The notes below the pieces were generated by a model. That model had not been told where the DNA came from, searched no databases, and was given only the letters and a program-made list of their open reading frames with translations. Source: Flavobacteriales bacterium (GTDB lineage: Bacteria > Bacteroidota > Bacteroidia > Flavobacteriales_F > PHOS-HE28). From it: a stretch of DNA of 33,363 nucleotides. The stretch is from the NCBI GenBank assembly GCA_017987115.1, contig JAGNUG010000033.1:1-33363 (forward strand), in the 5' to 3' direction. The translations under genes and the position numbers were made by a program. This document shows positions 17,729 through 25,028 of this stretch, piece by piece (positions within the stretch are counted from its first letter, which is position 1; each line of letters begins with the position of its first letter).

Positions 17729-19246
17729 ATGAAGAAACTGTTCCTATTCTTTGCCCTGTTCTCGCACTTGGTCAGTACGGCCGGGTCATTCACAATTCGG
17801 GCTTCGGCGAAGGATATGAAGGAGGACGTGATCTCTGTCTACCGCTATGATGATCTCTTCACCATGCGGACCATTTTCATTACGCGCGATCTATTCGGAT
17901 CCGGTGGTATCGCGACCTTGAAAGGTGAGGTGAACGGTACTGCGAAAATTCAATTGAGGGTCGGCGATCGATTCGCGGATCTAATGGTTCGTGATGGTTC
18001 TGACCTCCGCGTGGTGCTTTCCCCACTTCCGGGTATACCAAGCATGAACGGTACAACGCAGATGGGAATTACGTTCCCGGAAATTAGTTCTTTGGACATC
18101 AATGCCTTGATCAGCGACGTGAATGAACGGATCGATGCATTCATCGCTGAGGATCTTGCAACTGACGAGATCGGCGGCATGCAAGCAGTTGAGTTACAAC
18201 GAAAGGTCGACGCTCCGGACTTGGACACCACTGCACGCCCTCCTACCCTATTTGTAACTCCGGTGCTCTCAGAGAATAAGGTCGATTCATTCAGTACGAA
18301 ACTTCGTCGATTCTACAAAGACGTGAACGACCCTTGGTTCAAGCGATACGTGGACTATGGTTTGGCAGGATTACAGTTCGGCCCAAGAGTGAATGAACGA
18401 TCCATGTATGATCGGTTCGTAAAAGGCAACGATGTTCTTTACGATGATCCCGAGTACGTGCGCTTCATCCGAAATCTGTATGGCGAAACACTTGCACAGG
18501 TATACCGCTATCAAAGGATGGATCTTGATCAATACCTCACCGCCTTGGTTGCTGACCCTAATTCCTCATCATCCATGGATAGCGTAGTGGCGCTCTTCCG
18601 CAGAAATGACCTCTTGAAGAACGAAGAACGCCTTGCACAGTTGGTAGCTATGGATCAATTCTATTTGAACCGGCATACCAAAATGGTCGATCATGCCGAA
18701 GCGGAAGCTTTTCTTAAAGCGATCGAACAGCATTCCAAATTCGCGGAACACAAGGTAATTGCTGGAAATATGCTCTGGGATATGCTCACCATGCGCAACG
18801 GAACGCAACTGCCTTCAATGCGACTGGAGAATATTGCCGGCAAACCTGTTGAACTCGATCCACTTTTGAGTGGACCGGTATGCATCGCGTTTACTGCAAG
18901 TTGGTGTACTGCATGTGCTACTGAGATGGCGGGTCTGGAACAATTGAAGAGTGAATATCCAGGCGCAATGCAGATCATCGCCATTTCGCTTGACGATGAC
19001 ATTAAGGACATGAACACCTATCGCAGAGCCCACCCTGGACAGAATTTCGAATGGCTCCATGCTGAGGCCGAGCAACAGCTTCGCGAGGACTTGCGGATAC
19101 GCTCGTTGCCTTTGTTCCTTTTGCTCAATGATTCAACATTGGCACGTTCACCAGCACCTCTACCGAGTGAAGGTCTGGGTGCGATCTTTCACCAAGTGCA
19201 AGTGGATGCGGACAAAAAGAACCGGGTAAAAGTGTGGGACGACTGA
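17729..19246 (+). CDS. Secreted thioredoxin-fold (TlpA-like) protein
   Basis: A 505-residue protein with an N-terminal signal peptide (MKKLFLFFALFSHLVSTAG). The first about 360 residues match no family I recognise and contain no obvious membrane helix. The C-terminal about 140 residues form a thioredoxin-like domain with FTASWCTACATE (Cys393, Cys396), a TlpA-style redox-active CxxC, followed by IIAISLDDD and RIRSLPLFLLL with the cis-proline. The protein probably works in the periplasm or on the outer membrane as a thiol-disulfide reductase. Many Bacteroidota have such long TlpA-domain proteins. The function of the N-terminal part is unknown. Confidence 0.85.
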   Translation: MKKLFLFFALFSHLVSTAGSFTIRASAKDMKEDVISVYRYDDLFTMRTIFITRDLFGSGGIATLKGEVNGTAKIQLRVGDRFADLMVRDGSDLRVVLSPLPGIPSMNGTTQMGITFPEISSLDINALISDVNERIDAFIAEDLATDEIGGMQAVELQRKVDAPDLDTTARPPTLFVTPVLSENKVDSFSTKLRRFYKDVNDPWFKRYVDYGLAGLQFGPRVNERSMYDRFVKGNDVLYDDPEYVRFIRNLYGETLAQVYRYQRMDLDQYLTALVADPNSSSSMDSVVALFRRNDLLKNEERLAQLVAMDQFYLNRHTKMVDHAEAEAFLKAIEQHSKFAEHKVIAGNMLWDMLTMRNGTQLPSMRLENIAGKPVELDPLLSGPVCIAFTASWCTACATEMAGLEQLKSEYPGAMQIIAISLDDDIKDMNTYRRAHPGQNFEWLHAEAEQQLREDLRIRSLPLFLLLNDSTLARSPAPLPSEGLGAIFHQVQVDADKKNRVKVWDD

Positions 19247-19262
19247 GGTGGCAGGATAGGGG

Positions 19263-19288
19263 ATCAGCTGATGTGTTGATCAGCTGAT
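19263..19288. terminator. Perfect hairpin of two ATCAGCTGAT copies between convergent genes
   Basis: Two copies of the self-complementary decamer ATCAGCTGAT (19263-19272 and 19279-19288) flank a six-base loop, GTGTTG. They can form a perfect 10-bp hairpin in RNA from either strand. It lies 17 bases after the TlpA-like gene and 69 bases after the end of the convergent NUDIX gene, so it fits a bidirectional terminator. No T-run follows on either side. The same decamer core recurs near 24390-24419. Confidence 0.5.
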
Positions 19289-19356
19289 GCCATAAAACGG
19301 AACACATTTCTGAATTCGCTCAAACCGTCCGTTTCTTTTACACCGGCTCAGTAAGA

Positions 19357-19980
19357 TCACAGAGCCTTTTCCCATTCCTCTACTACAGCACGCAAACTGG
19401 GATAGGTTACTTCTTTCATTTTCGCTACTTCCTCAGAATCCATCCAACGCACTTCTTCAATATCCTCGTCCATTTGTGGCGTAAGAACTTCTTTGGAACT
19501 ACCACGCATTAAGTACCAGTCCGTGCGCTTCAAAAACATTTTACCCTTGCGCTCGTAGGTATGCCAAGTTGACGGCATTGGAGCTATGATCTTCAGTTCC
19601 TTGAGCCCACATTCTTCTTGCACTTCACGGATCGCGGCAGCCTCAATTGCTTCATCCGGTTCCACCTTCCCTTTCGGCAGATCCCATTTACCGAGTCTTT
19701 TGATCACCAGCAGCCTTCCGTCTTCATCAGTAACAGCACCGCCTGCTGCCACAATGAATTTGTACATCGACCTGAACTCTTCCCAAACTCCTTCAATATC
19801 GGGTGACCAAAGGTGGGCGGATAACACATCGCTGTGATCCACAAGGGTTTTGACCGCTGTTGTTAATTCCTCTGCTGCATATATGCGCTCATGCAAAACC
19901 CCTGTAATGGGGGTCTCCATCGGACTTTCCGAGATGATCAACGGTTTGTTCTCTATGTAAACAGTATACCTTCGTACCAT
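19357..19980 (-). CDS. NUDIX hydrolase
   Basis: This 207-residue protein has an intact NUDIX box: G-x5-E-x7-REVQEECGL beginning at GKVEPDE, preceded by KWDLPKGK. Such enzymes cleave nucleoside diphosphates linked to another moiety; the substrate cannot be told from sequence. I placed the start at the ATG at 19980, where MVRRYTVYIENKPL gives the usual N-terminus of Bacteroidota homologues. The frame stays open to 20067 upstream, but those residues lie inside pyrE. The chosen start codon overlaps the pyrE start codon by two bases in the palindrome CATG, so the genes are divergent with no intergenic DNA. The gene converges on the TlpA-like gene. Confidence 0.88.
   Translation of the reverse strand: MVRRYTVYIENKPLIISESPMETPITGVLHERIYAAEELTTAVKTLVDHSDVLSAHLWSPDIEGVWEEFRSMYKFIVAAGGAVTDEDGRLLVIKRLGKWDLPKGKVEPDEAIEAAAIREVQEECGLKELKIIAPMPSTWHTYERKGKMFLKRTDWYLMRGSSKEVLTPQMDEDIEEVRWMDSEEVAKMKEVTYPSLRAVVEEWEKAL
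19945..19974 (+). promoter_or_regulatory. Candidate pyrE promoter inside the NUDIX coding region
   Basis: TTTG at 19945-19948 and TACCTTCG at 19967-19974 are separated by 18 bases, one mismatch from the Bacteroidota TTTG / TAnnTTTG pair. The -7 box ends four bases before the pyrE ATG at 19979, which predicts a leaderless or nearly leaderless message. The whole element lies within the first codons of the opposite-strand NUDIX gene. Confidence 0.45.
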
Positions 19981-20632
19981 GCCTTCGCAGCTCGATCCAG
20001 CGCTCAAAGTAGCGGAATTCCTTTTACAGATCAAAGCGGTCAAACTTAGCCTTAAAGAACCGTACACCTGGGCTTCTGGCTGGAGATCACCGATCTATTG
20101 TGATAATCGAAAGACGCTTTCGTACCCCGCGGTGCGCACATTCATCCGCCAACAATTCGTGCATGTGATCAACAGCGAATTCGGTAGACCGGATATGATC
20201 GCTGGTGTTGCAACAGGAGGTATCGCTCACGGTGCATTGGTCGCTCACGACATGGGGCTTCCTTTCCTCTATGTGCGTAGCGATGCGAAAGGGCATGGTA
20301 TGCAGAATCAAGTAGAAGGCGATCTTACCGTAGGAAGAAGTGTCGTACTTGTTGAAGACCTTGTGAGCACTGGCGGTAGCAGTTTAAAGGCTGTTGAAGC
20401 CTTGCGATCGGAAGGATGCGATGTAAAAGGCATGGTCTCGATATTTACCTACGGCTTTGATACCGCCCAAAAAGCCTTCGATGATGCCAAGGTGAAACTT
20501 TGTCCACTTACCAACTTAACGGTATTGATGGAACAGGCGTTGAGAAGCGAATACATCACTGAAAAAGACCTTCCTCGCTTGAATGCTTGGATGGCCGACC
20601 CTTCGAACTGGGGTAAAACCGTGCAAGCCTGA
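19979..20632 (+). CDS. pyrE: Orotate phosphoribosyltransferase
   Basis: This 217-residue enzyme joins orotate and PRPP to give OMP in pyrimidine synthesis. It shows KVAEFLLQIKAVKL and TWASGWRSPIYCDNR near the N-terminus and the PRPP-binding motif VVLVEDLVSTGGSS. Length is normal. The only plausible start is the ATG at 19979, which shares two bases with the start codon of the divergent NUDIX gene. An SRPBCC-protein gene follows 80 bases downstream on the same strand, a pairing I associate with Bacteroidota. Confidence 0.94.
   Translation: MPSQLDPALKVAEFLLQIKAVKLSLKEPYTWASGWRSPIYCDNRKTLSYPAVRTFIRQQFVHVINSEFGRPDMIAGVATGGIAHGALVAHDMGLPFLYVRSDAKGHGMQNQVEGDLTVGRSVVLVEDLVSTGGSSLKAVEALRSEGCDVKGMVSIFTYGFDTAQKAFDDAKVKLCPLTNLTVLMEQALRSEYITEKDLPRLNAWMADPSNWGKTVQA
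20005..20035 (-). promoter_or_regulatory. Candidate NUDIX promoter inside the pyrE coding region
   Basis: On the minus strand TTTG (20035-20032) and TACTTTG (20011-20005) are separated by 20 bases. The -7 box is one base shorter than TAnnTTTG. Transcription would start near 20000, about 20 bases before the NUDIX ATG at 19980. It lies inside pyrE codons. Confidence 0.3.
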
Positions 20633-20712
20633 CCCGTGTTCATCATCCACCAAAGAAAACTTGAAGCACAGTTGAGTTTCCGATCGGAATGCGCTGTAGC
20701 TGAACCCACTCT

Positions 20713-21114
20713 ATGACCCGAATTGAAAGCAAAGCCGTGGAGATCAAAAAGCCCGCGCAGGACCTGTACACTTTTCTGCAGGACATGAATAATTTTCATC
20801 AGCTTCTACCGCAGGACCGTATCAGCGAATGGAAAAGCGATGGCAATTCCTGCTCGTTCAAAGTGCAGGGGGCCGCAACCATAGGCTTGCAACTGGACGG
20901 AGGCACTCCACCCGATCATCTGCGCATGAAAGCCACTGAGCGCAGTCCATTCCCGTTCACACTTGATGTTTTCCTGAAAGAGAACAATGGCGTTACTACA
21001 GCTCATCAGGAGTTCAACGCGGACCTCAACCCCTTCATTAAAATGATGGTGGAAAAGCCGTTGAAGAACCTGTTCGACCATATCTCGGACAAGATGTTGG
21101 CGATACACGGGTGA
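20713..21114 (+). CDS. SRPBCC (START/polyketide-cyclase-like fold) small protein
   Basis: This 133-residue cytoplasmic protein begins MTRIESKAVEIKKPAQDLYTFL, a typical start of the SRPBCC superfamily, and ends with an amphipathic helix (PLKNLFDHISDKML) as the fold requires. The superfamily binds hydrophobic ligands in a deep cavity; the ligand here is unknown. Its place directly after pyrE suggests a conserved housekeeping role. Nothing connects it to the polyketide cluster 7 kb away. Confidence 0.8.
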   Translation: MTRIESKAVEIKKPAQDLYTFLQDMNNFHQLLPQDRISEWKSDGNSCSFKVQGAATIGLQLDGGTPPDHLRMKATERSPFPFTLDVFLKENNGVTTAHQEFNADLNPFIKMMVEKPLKNLFDHISDKMLAIHG

Positions 21115-21140
21115 ATCGGATCAGAAAATCAGACGATCAG

Positions 21141-21170
21141 CCCCGGATGATCGTTTTACGATCTCCGGGG
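21141..21170 (+). terminator. Strong GC-rich hairpin after the SRPBCC gene
   Basis: CCCCGGA(T)GATCGT pairs with ACGATCTCCGGGG around a TTT loop (21141-21170), giving about 13 pairs with one bulged base. It lies 27 bases after the stop of the SRPBCC gene and before the next promoter, so it is a likely terminator of the pyrE-SRPBCC transcript. No U-tract follows. Confidence 0.55.
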
Positions 21171-21258
21171 TGACTGATTAGGTATCTAGAAATTGTGTGA
21201 AGTATTGTCGGCTATCTTCTCATGCCATTGATTGCAAAGTCCTGTCCTCCGAATTGAT

Positions 21259-21266
21259 TAGTTTTG
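21259..21266 (+). promoter_or_regulatory. Perfect -7 box for the small lipoprotein gene
   Basis: TAGTTTTG matches TAnnTTTG exactly and ends 15 bases before the ATG at 21282. TTG at 21232-21234 is a possible -33 element, though the 24-base spacer is long. The box overlaps a TTG at 21264 that could otherwise be taken as a start codon, which favours 21282. Confidence 0.45.
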
Positions 21267-21281
21267 ATTGATCTTGTTGCC

Positions 21282-21800
21282 ATGAAAAAACTGATCCTGA
21301 TCTGCTGTGTACTTGCCTTGTTCAGCAACTGTAGTAGGGATGTAGCACTTATCGCCAAGACCGATAGACCGCAATTGGAACCCCATCTCTATCTTTTTGC
21401 TGATACGTCGTGTATACAAGCTCCAAACGTTTTCTCGCCGAACGGAGATGGGATCAATGAAGAACTTTATGTGGTCATACGAAACCTAACGACCTACGAA
21501 ATGTTGGTCACCACTCAGGCAGGTGATACGATGTACTATGCTCAAAATGGCTTTACCGTTTGGGATGGAATTGACTCTACTTTGACCGATGTACCGGATT
21601 CACCAATTCCTTATAACCTGACGATTAGCGGAACAACTACTTCCGGCGTCGAACTGAACGGTACCGCGACAGTTTACAAGGTCGTGGATATTTTCAACCA
21701 CTGCATTAGCCCACTGGAGGCTCCAATTTGTGGCGATCAATTCGATCCACGCATCTGCGGTATACCTTACGCCACGAATGACTTTTACTGCACGCAGTGA
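21282..21800 (+). CDS. Small probable lipoprotein with gliding-type FSPNGDGIN motif
   Basis: A 172-residue protein with a hydrophobic signal sequence (MKKLILICCVLALFSNC) ending at a possible lipobox cysteine. Asn at -1 is unusual, so lipidation is uncertain. The following sequence contains APNVFSPNGDGINEELYVV, the signature of the gliding-motility/CHU_C (T9SS type B) C-terminal domain, and the rest fits that beta-sandwich (FTVWDGID). Normally this domain ends very large secreted proteins; here it makes up most of a short one. Its last residues contain several cysteines (CISPLEAPICG, PRICG). Cell-surface location is inferred; function unknown. Confidence 0.75.
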   Translation: MKKLILICCVLALFSNCSRDVALIAKTDRPQLEPHLYLFADTSCIQAPNVFSPNGDGINEELYVVIRNLTTYEMLVTTQAGDTMYYAQNGFTVWDGIDSTLTDVPDSPIPYNLTISGTTTSGVELNGTATVYKVVDIFNHCISPLEAPICGDQFDPRICGIPYATNDFYCTQ

Positions 21801-21855
21801 ATATCGAATTATTCCAGTTCCGTGAAATTTCCGTTCCTAAGCTAGACCTGCAACA

Positions 21856-23682
21856 ATGGCCGGAAGACGGAAACGCACGAGCGATGACGATGCGCCACCA
21901 GCAAAGTTGACCAAAGCTACGCTGCGAAAAACGCTGCGGATCTATCGGTATTTGAAACCTCATTGGAGTGTATTCGCAATAGGCCTGGTGTGTTTGCTGA
22001 TCACCAGTTTACTGGCTCTCGCATTCCCGCTGTTGCTGGGCAAATTGGTAACTGCAGAGCCGATCACCGGCTTCCTGGAAGCCCCGCTCAATGACCTTCG
22101 CAACATTGATTCCATAGCGAAGTTATTGTTGATCGTCTTCGCGTTGCAAGCCTTCTTCGGCTACATTAGGATCTATACGTTCGGGTATGTCTCGGAACAT
22201 GCCTTGGCCGATATCCGCAAGGACACGTATGCACATTTGGTGCGTATGCCAATGCTCTTCTTCGCACAACGCCGAGTGGGTGAATTGAACAGCCGGTTAT
22301 CTGCGGATGTTGCGTTGTTGCAAGAAGGAATGACAACCGTTTTCGCGGAGTTCCTCAGGCAGTTCGTTACCATCGGAGTTGGCATAACCTTGTTGACCTT
22401 CGTTAGCGTTGAACTCACTTTGACCATGTTAGCGACACTGCCTGTGGTCGCGTTGATCGCAGTGTTCTTCGGACGGTATATCCGCGAGTTGAGCAAGACC
22501 GTACAGGACCGTATAGCCGATTCCAGTGTGGTCGTCGAAGAAACTTTGCAAGGGATCCAGAACGTGAAAGCTTTCAGTAATGAAGGGCACGAAGTCGCTC
22601 GTTACGGACGTAGTGTTCGTGCTGCTTTGGATGTCGCGTTGAAATCGGTCCGGTGGCGCGGAGCATTCATTTCCTTTATAATCTTCGCCATGTTCGGTGT
22701 GGTGGTCTTCATCGTTTGGCGTGCGGTGCATCTGCGTGCTGAAGGCTTATTGGATGTTGGTGACATCGCTGCGTTCATAGGCCTTTCGATCATGATCGGA
22801 GCATCGATCGGAACATTCCCGGATCTGATCACCAACCTCTTAAAGGCTGTAGGTGCAACCGAACGTTTAATGGATCTGCAGGACGAAATTCCGGAAGCGA
22901 TCAACCTCGGCCCACGATCAAAACCGCTGCATTTGGATGGTTCCATCACCTTCGACAAGGTCGCTTTTCACTATGCCACACGCGCGGACGTTCCTGTTTT
23001 GAAGAATGTAAGTTTCTCCGCTCGACCGGGAGAACGTGTTGCCCTTGTGGGTCCCAGTGGAGCTGGAAAAAGTACTATAGCATCGCTCATTCTGCGCTTC
23101 TACCAACCCGTTTTTGGGTCGATAAGAATTGATGGAAAGGACATAGCGTCTTACGACCTTACGGCTTTTCGTGACCGCTTGAGCATTGTTCCGCAGGAGG
23201 TCCTCTTGTTCGGAGGAACGATAAAGGAGAACATCGCATACGGCAAGCCCGGAGCAACTGATGCAGAGATCGAGGCTGCGGCACAACAGGCGAATGCACA
23301 CGAGTTCATTGAACGCTTTCCGGATGGGTACAACACGATCGTTGGTGAACGCGGAGTGCAGCTAAGCGGCGGTCAACGGCAACGCATTGCCATTGCGCGT
23401 GCCGTGCTCAAAGACCCGGTGATCCTGATCCTTGATGAGGCAACCAGTTCACTGGATACTGCAAGTGAAAAGCTTGTACAGGATGCCCTCGACGAACTGA
23501 TGAAAGGCCGCACGAGCATTGTGATCGCGCATCGCCTAAGTACCGTCCGTAATGCAGATCGCATTCTTGTATTGGACCATGGTTCCGTAGTGGAAAGTGG
23601 TACGCACGATGAATTGATCGCTGACGATAAAGGGCTCTATCGCAGTTTGAGCAGGACCCAACTTGGTGGACACGATGTTTGA
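21856..23682 (+). CDS. ABC exporter with fused membrane and ATPase domains
   Basis: A 608-residue half-transporter that should work as a homodimer in the inner membrane. An N-terminal basic stretch (MAGRRKRTSDDD) precedes about six transmembrane helices (about residues 35-320). The ATPase domain has Walker A GPSGAGKST, the signature LSGGQRQRIAIARA, Walker B VILILDEATSSLD and the switch histidine in IVIAHRLST. It resembles MsbA/LmrA-type type IV exporters, which move lipids, drugs or peptides; the substrate cannot be read from sequence. It stands 55 bases after the small lipoprotein gene and converges on rsmG, with 10 bases between the ends. It lies 8 kb from the megasynthases with unrelated genes between. 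Confidence 0.93.
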   Translation: MAGRRKRTSDDDAPPAKLTKATLRKTLRIYRYLKPHWSVFAIGLVCLLITSLLALAFPLLLGKLVTAEPITGFLEAPLNDLRNIDSIAKLLLIVFALQAFFGYIRIYTFGYVSEHALADIRKDTYAHLVRMPMLFFAQRRVGELNSRLSADVALLQEGMTTVFAEFLRQFVTIGVGITLLTFVSVELTLTMLATLPVVALIAVFFGRYIRELSKTVQDRIADSSVVVEETLQGIQNVKAFSNEGHEVARYGRSVRAALDVALKSVRWRGAFISFIIFAMFGVVVFIVWRAVHLRAEGLLDVGDIAAFIGLSIMIGASIGTFPDLITNLLKAVGATERLMDLQDEIPEAINLGPRSKPLHLDGSITFDKVAFHYATRADVPVLKNVSFSARPGERVALVGPSGAGKSTIASLILRFYQPVFGSIRIDGKDIASYDLTAFRDRLSIVPQEVLLFGGTIKENIAYGKPGATDAEIEAAAQQANAHEFIERFPDGYNTIVGERGVQLSGGQRQRIAIARAVLKDPVILILDEATSSLDTASEKLVQDALDELMKGRTSIVIAHRLSTVRNADRILVLDHGSVVESGTHDELIADDKGLYRSLSRTQLGGHDV

Positions 23683-23684
23683 TC

Positions 23685-23702
23685 GCGGTCCCTCAGAACC
23701 GC
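23685..23702. terminator. Possible bidirectional hairpin at convergent gene ends
   Basis: GCGGT (23685-23689) can pair with ACCGC (23698-23702) across an eight-base loop, between the ABC-transporter stop and the end of rsmG. It overlaps the rsmG stop codon. The stem is short and no T-run follows. Confidence 0.25.
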
Positions 23703-24307
23703 ACCTCCACCACCTTCTTCGTGGCAAAGAACTCTTCTTTGAATACCTTATTCAGTTCATGCACCTTTACCGACTGGCGAACAGGTAAGATCTCGTCGGC
23801 AAGTTCACCGCCTTTCAGGTAGTACATGCGCCCTTGACCCTTGGACACGAGATGTTTTGTATCGCGGATGAATTCGGGCAAGGTGGTTACAGCGCGGCTA
23901 ACGATCACGTCGTAACGCTTGTTATGGTCAGTGCTCCGAACCTGTTCCGCTGTGCAATTGGTTAGACGAAGACCTTCAACAACACCCTTTACTGCGTTGA
24001 TCTTCTTACCAATACCATCCACGCCATGAAAGGTACATTCCGGAAACATGATCGCCAATGGAACCAATGGAAAGCCGCCACCGGTTCCCACATCTATTAT
24101 ACGTGTTCCTTTCTTGAATTTTACCACATTGGCGATGCCCAACGAATGCAGGATATGACGCTCATACAAATGCTCAAAGTCCTTGCGCGAGATCAGATTC
24201 ACCCGTTGATTCCAATCCGCATAGAGCTCCCCGAGTTGGGCAAATAGATCGCGCTGCTTTGCATTGATCTCCGGAAAATAGGTGTGTATCAATTCAAGAC
24301 CGATCAT
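23693..24307 (-). CDS. rsmG: 16S rRNA (guanine(527)-N7)-methyltransferase RsmG
   Basis: This 204-residue SAM-dependent methyltransferase modifies G527 of 16S rRNA. Typical motifs are WNQRVNLISRKD, ERHILHSL, the SAM loop IDVGTGGGFPLVPLAI, and VIVSRAVTTLPEF. Length is normal. The start at 24307 follows a good promoter that ends six bases upstream. Loss of RsmG is known to give low-level streptomycin resistance in other bacteria; this copy looks intact. Confidence 0.95.
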   Translation of the reverse strand: MIGLELIHTYFPEINAKQRDLFAQLGELYADWNQRVNLISRKDFEHLYERHILHSLGIANVVKFKKGTRIIDVGTGGGFPLVPLAIMFPECTFHGVDGIGKKINAVKGVVEGLRLTNCTAEQVRSTDHNKRYDVIVSRAVTTLPEFIRDTKHLVSKGQGRMYYLKGGELADEILPVRQSVKVHELNKVFKEEFFATKKVVEVRF

Positions 24308-24312
24308 AGGAG

Positions 24313-24342
24313 AAAAGATAGCGTTCCAAAAGCGAAACCCAA
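24313..24342 (-). promoter_or_regulatory. rsmG promoter (TTG / TATCTTTT)
   Basis: On the minus strand TTG (24342-24340), a 19-base spacer and TATCTTTT (24320-24313) match the Bacteroidota -33/-7 layout with one mismatch. The -7 box ends six bases before the ATG, so the message would be nearly leaderless. Confidence 0.5.
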
Positions 24343-24389
24343 TGCAGGTGAGCTGATCTGATCATCTAATTGCCGATCGTTCCATTCGC

Positions 24390-24419
24390 TGATCAGCTGC
24401 TCAACAGATCAGCTGATCA
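24390..24419 (-). terminator. Hairpin directly after the sigma factor gene; GATCAGCTGATC repeat family
   Basis: TGATCAGCTG (24390-24399) pairs perfectly with CAGCTGATCA (24410-24419) around a 10-base loop. It touches the stop codon of the sigma factor gene (24420) and precedes the rsmG promoter, so it suits a terminator for the glycosyltransferase-sigma operon. The core is shared with the hairpin at 19263-19288. A competing 10-bp stem is possible (24351-24360 with 24405-24414). Confidence 0.5.
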
Positions 24420-25028
24420 TCAGATAGTGTCCTTCTTTGGCTCCATCAAATTCAGCAGGAACTCACGTGCACGGAAGAGTTGTGCTTTTACGGTACCCAA
24501 TGGCAGATCGAGCTCGTCGGCGATCTCTTCATAGCTGTACTCTTTGTAATACCGTAACTCAACGAGCGTACGGTAACGGGGCTTCAACTTATCCACCACA
24601 TCACGCATGATCTCACTCTTCTGTTCTCTTATTGCGATCTCGGAAGGATCCAGACCAGTGCCCTTGAGTTCAATGGTCATTTCATCGCCATCCTCGGTCC
24701 CGATCGGGTTATCGATGGAGAAGGTCTTCTTCTTTTGTTTGCGGATCCAATCGATACAGTTGTTCGATGCGATCTTGAACAACCATGTGCTGAACGCATA
24801 ATTCGGCGTGTACTGCTTCAACCGATGGAATGCTTTACCGAATGCCTCGATCGTAAGATCCTCCGCATCGTCCTTGTTGTTGATCATCTTCAACAACATG
24901 AAATAGATGGAATCGCGGTAACGGCCCATCAATTCGGCATAAGCCTTCTGGTCGTGCTTATCTACTGCGCGGCGCACAAGAACATAATCGTACTGCGCTT
25001 TTTCACTAAGGTTCTCGTTCACTTCCAT
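24420..25028 (-). CDS. ECF-type RNA polymerase sigma factor
   Basis: This 202-residue protein has a sigma-70 region 2 (about 20-95: AYAELMGRYRDSIYFML, DAEDLTIEAFGKAF, FSTWLFKIASNNCIDWIR) and a region 4 helix-turn-helix (about 145-195: RYRTLVELRYYKEYSYEEIA, GTVKAQLFRAREFL). No region 1 or 3 is present, so it belongs to the extracytoplasmic-function group. The start ATG at 25028 overlaps the end of the upstream glycosyltransferase gene by 10 bases, so the two are coupled. No anti-sigma factor gene lies next to it. The linker between regions 2 and 4 is rich in acidic residues. Confidence 0.92.
   Translation of the reverse strand: MEVNENLSEKAQYDYVLVRRAVDKHDQKAYAELMGRYRDSIYFMLLKMINNKDDAEDLTIEAFGKAFHRLKQYTPNYAFSTWLFKIASNNCIDWIRKQKKKTFSIDNPIGTEDGDEMTIELKGTGLDPSEIAIREQKSEIMRDVVDKLKPRYRTLVELRYYKEYSYEEIADELDLPLGTVKAQLFRAREFLLNLMEPKKDTI

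Noticed and set aside
20713-21114. SRPBCC protein as a polyketide cyclase of the cluster
   Set aside because: The fold is shared by many unrelated proteins, and the gene pairs with pyrE, 7 kb from the megasynthases.
21856-23682. ABC exporter as the exporter of the cluster product
   Set aside because: It lies 8 kb away beyond pyrE and other core genes, and resembles general MsbA-type exporters.
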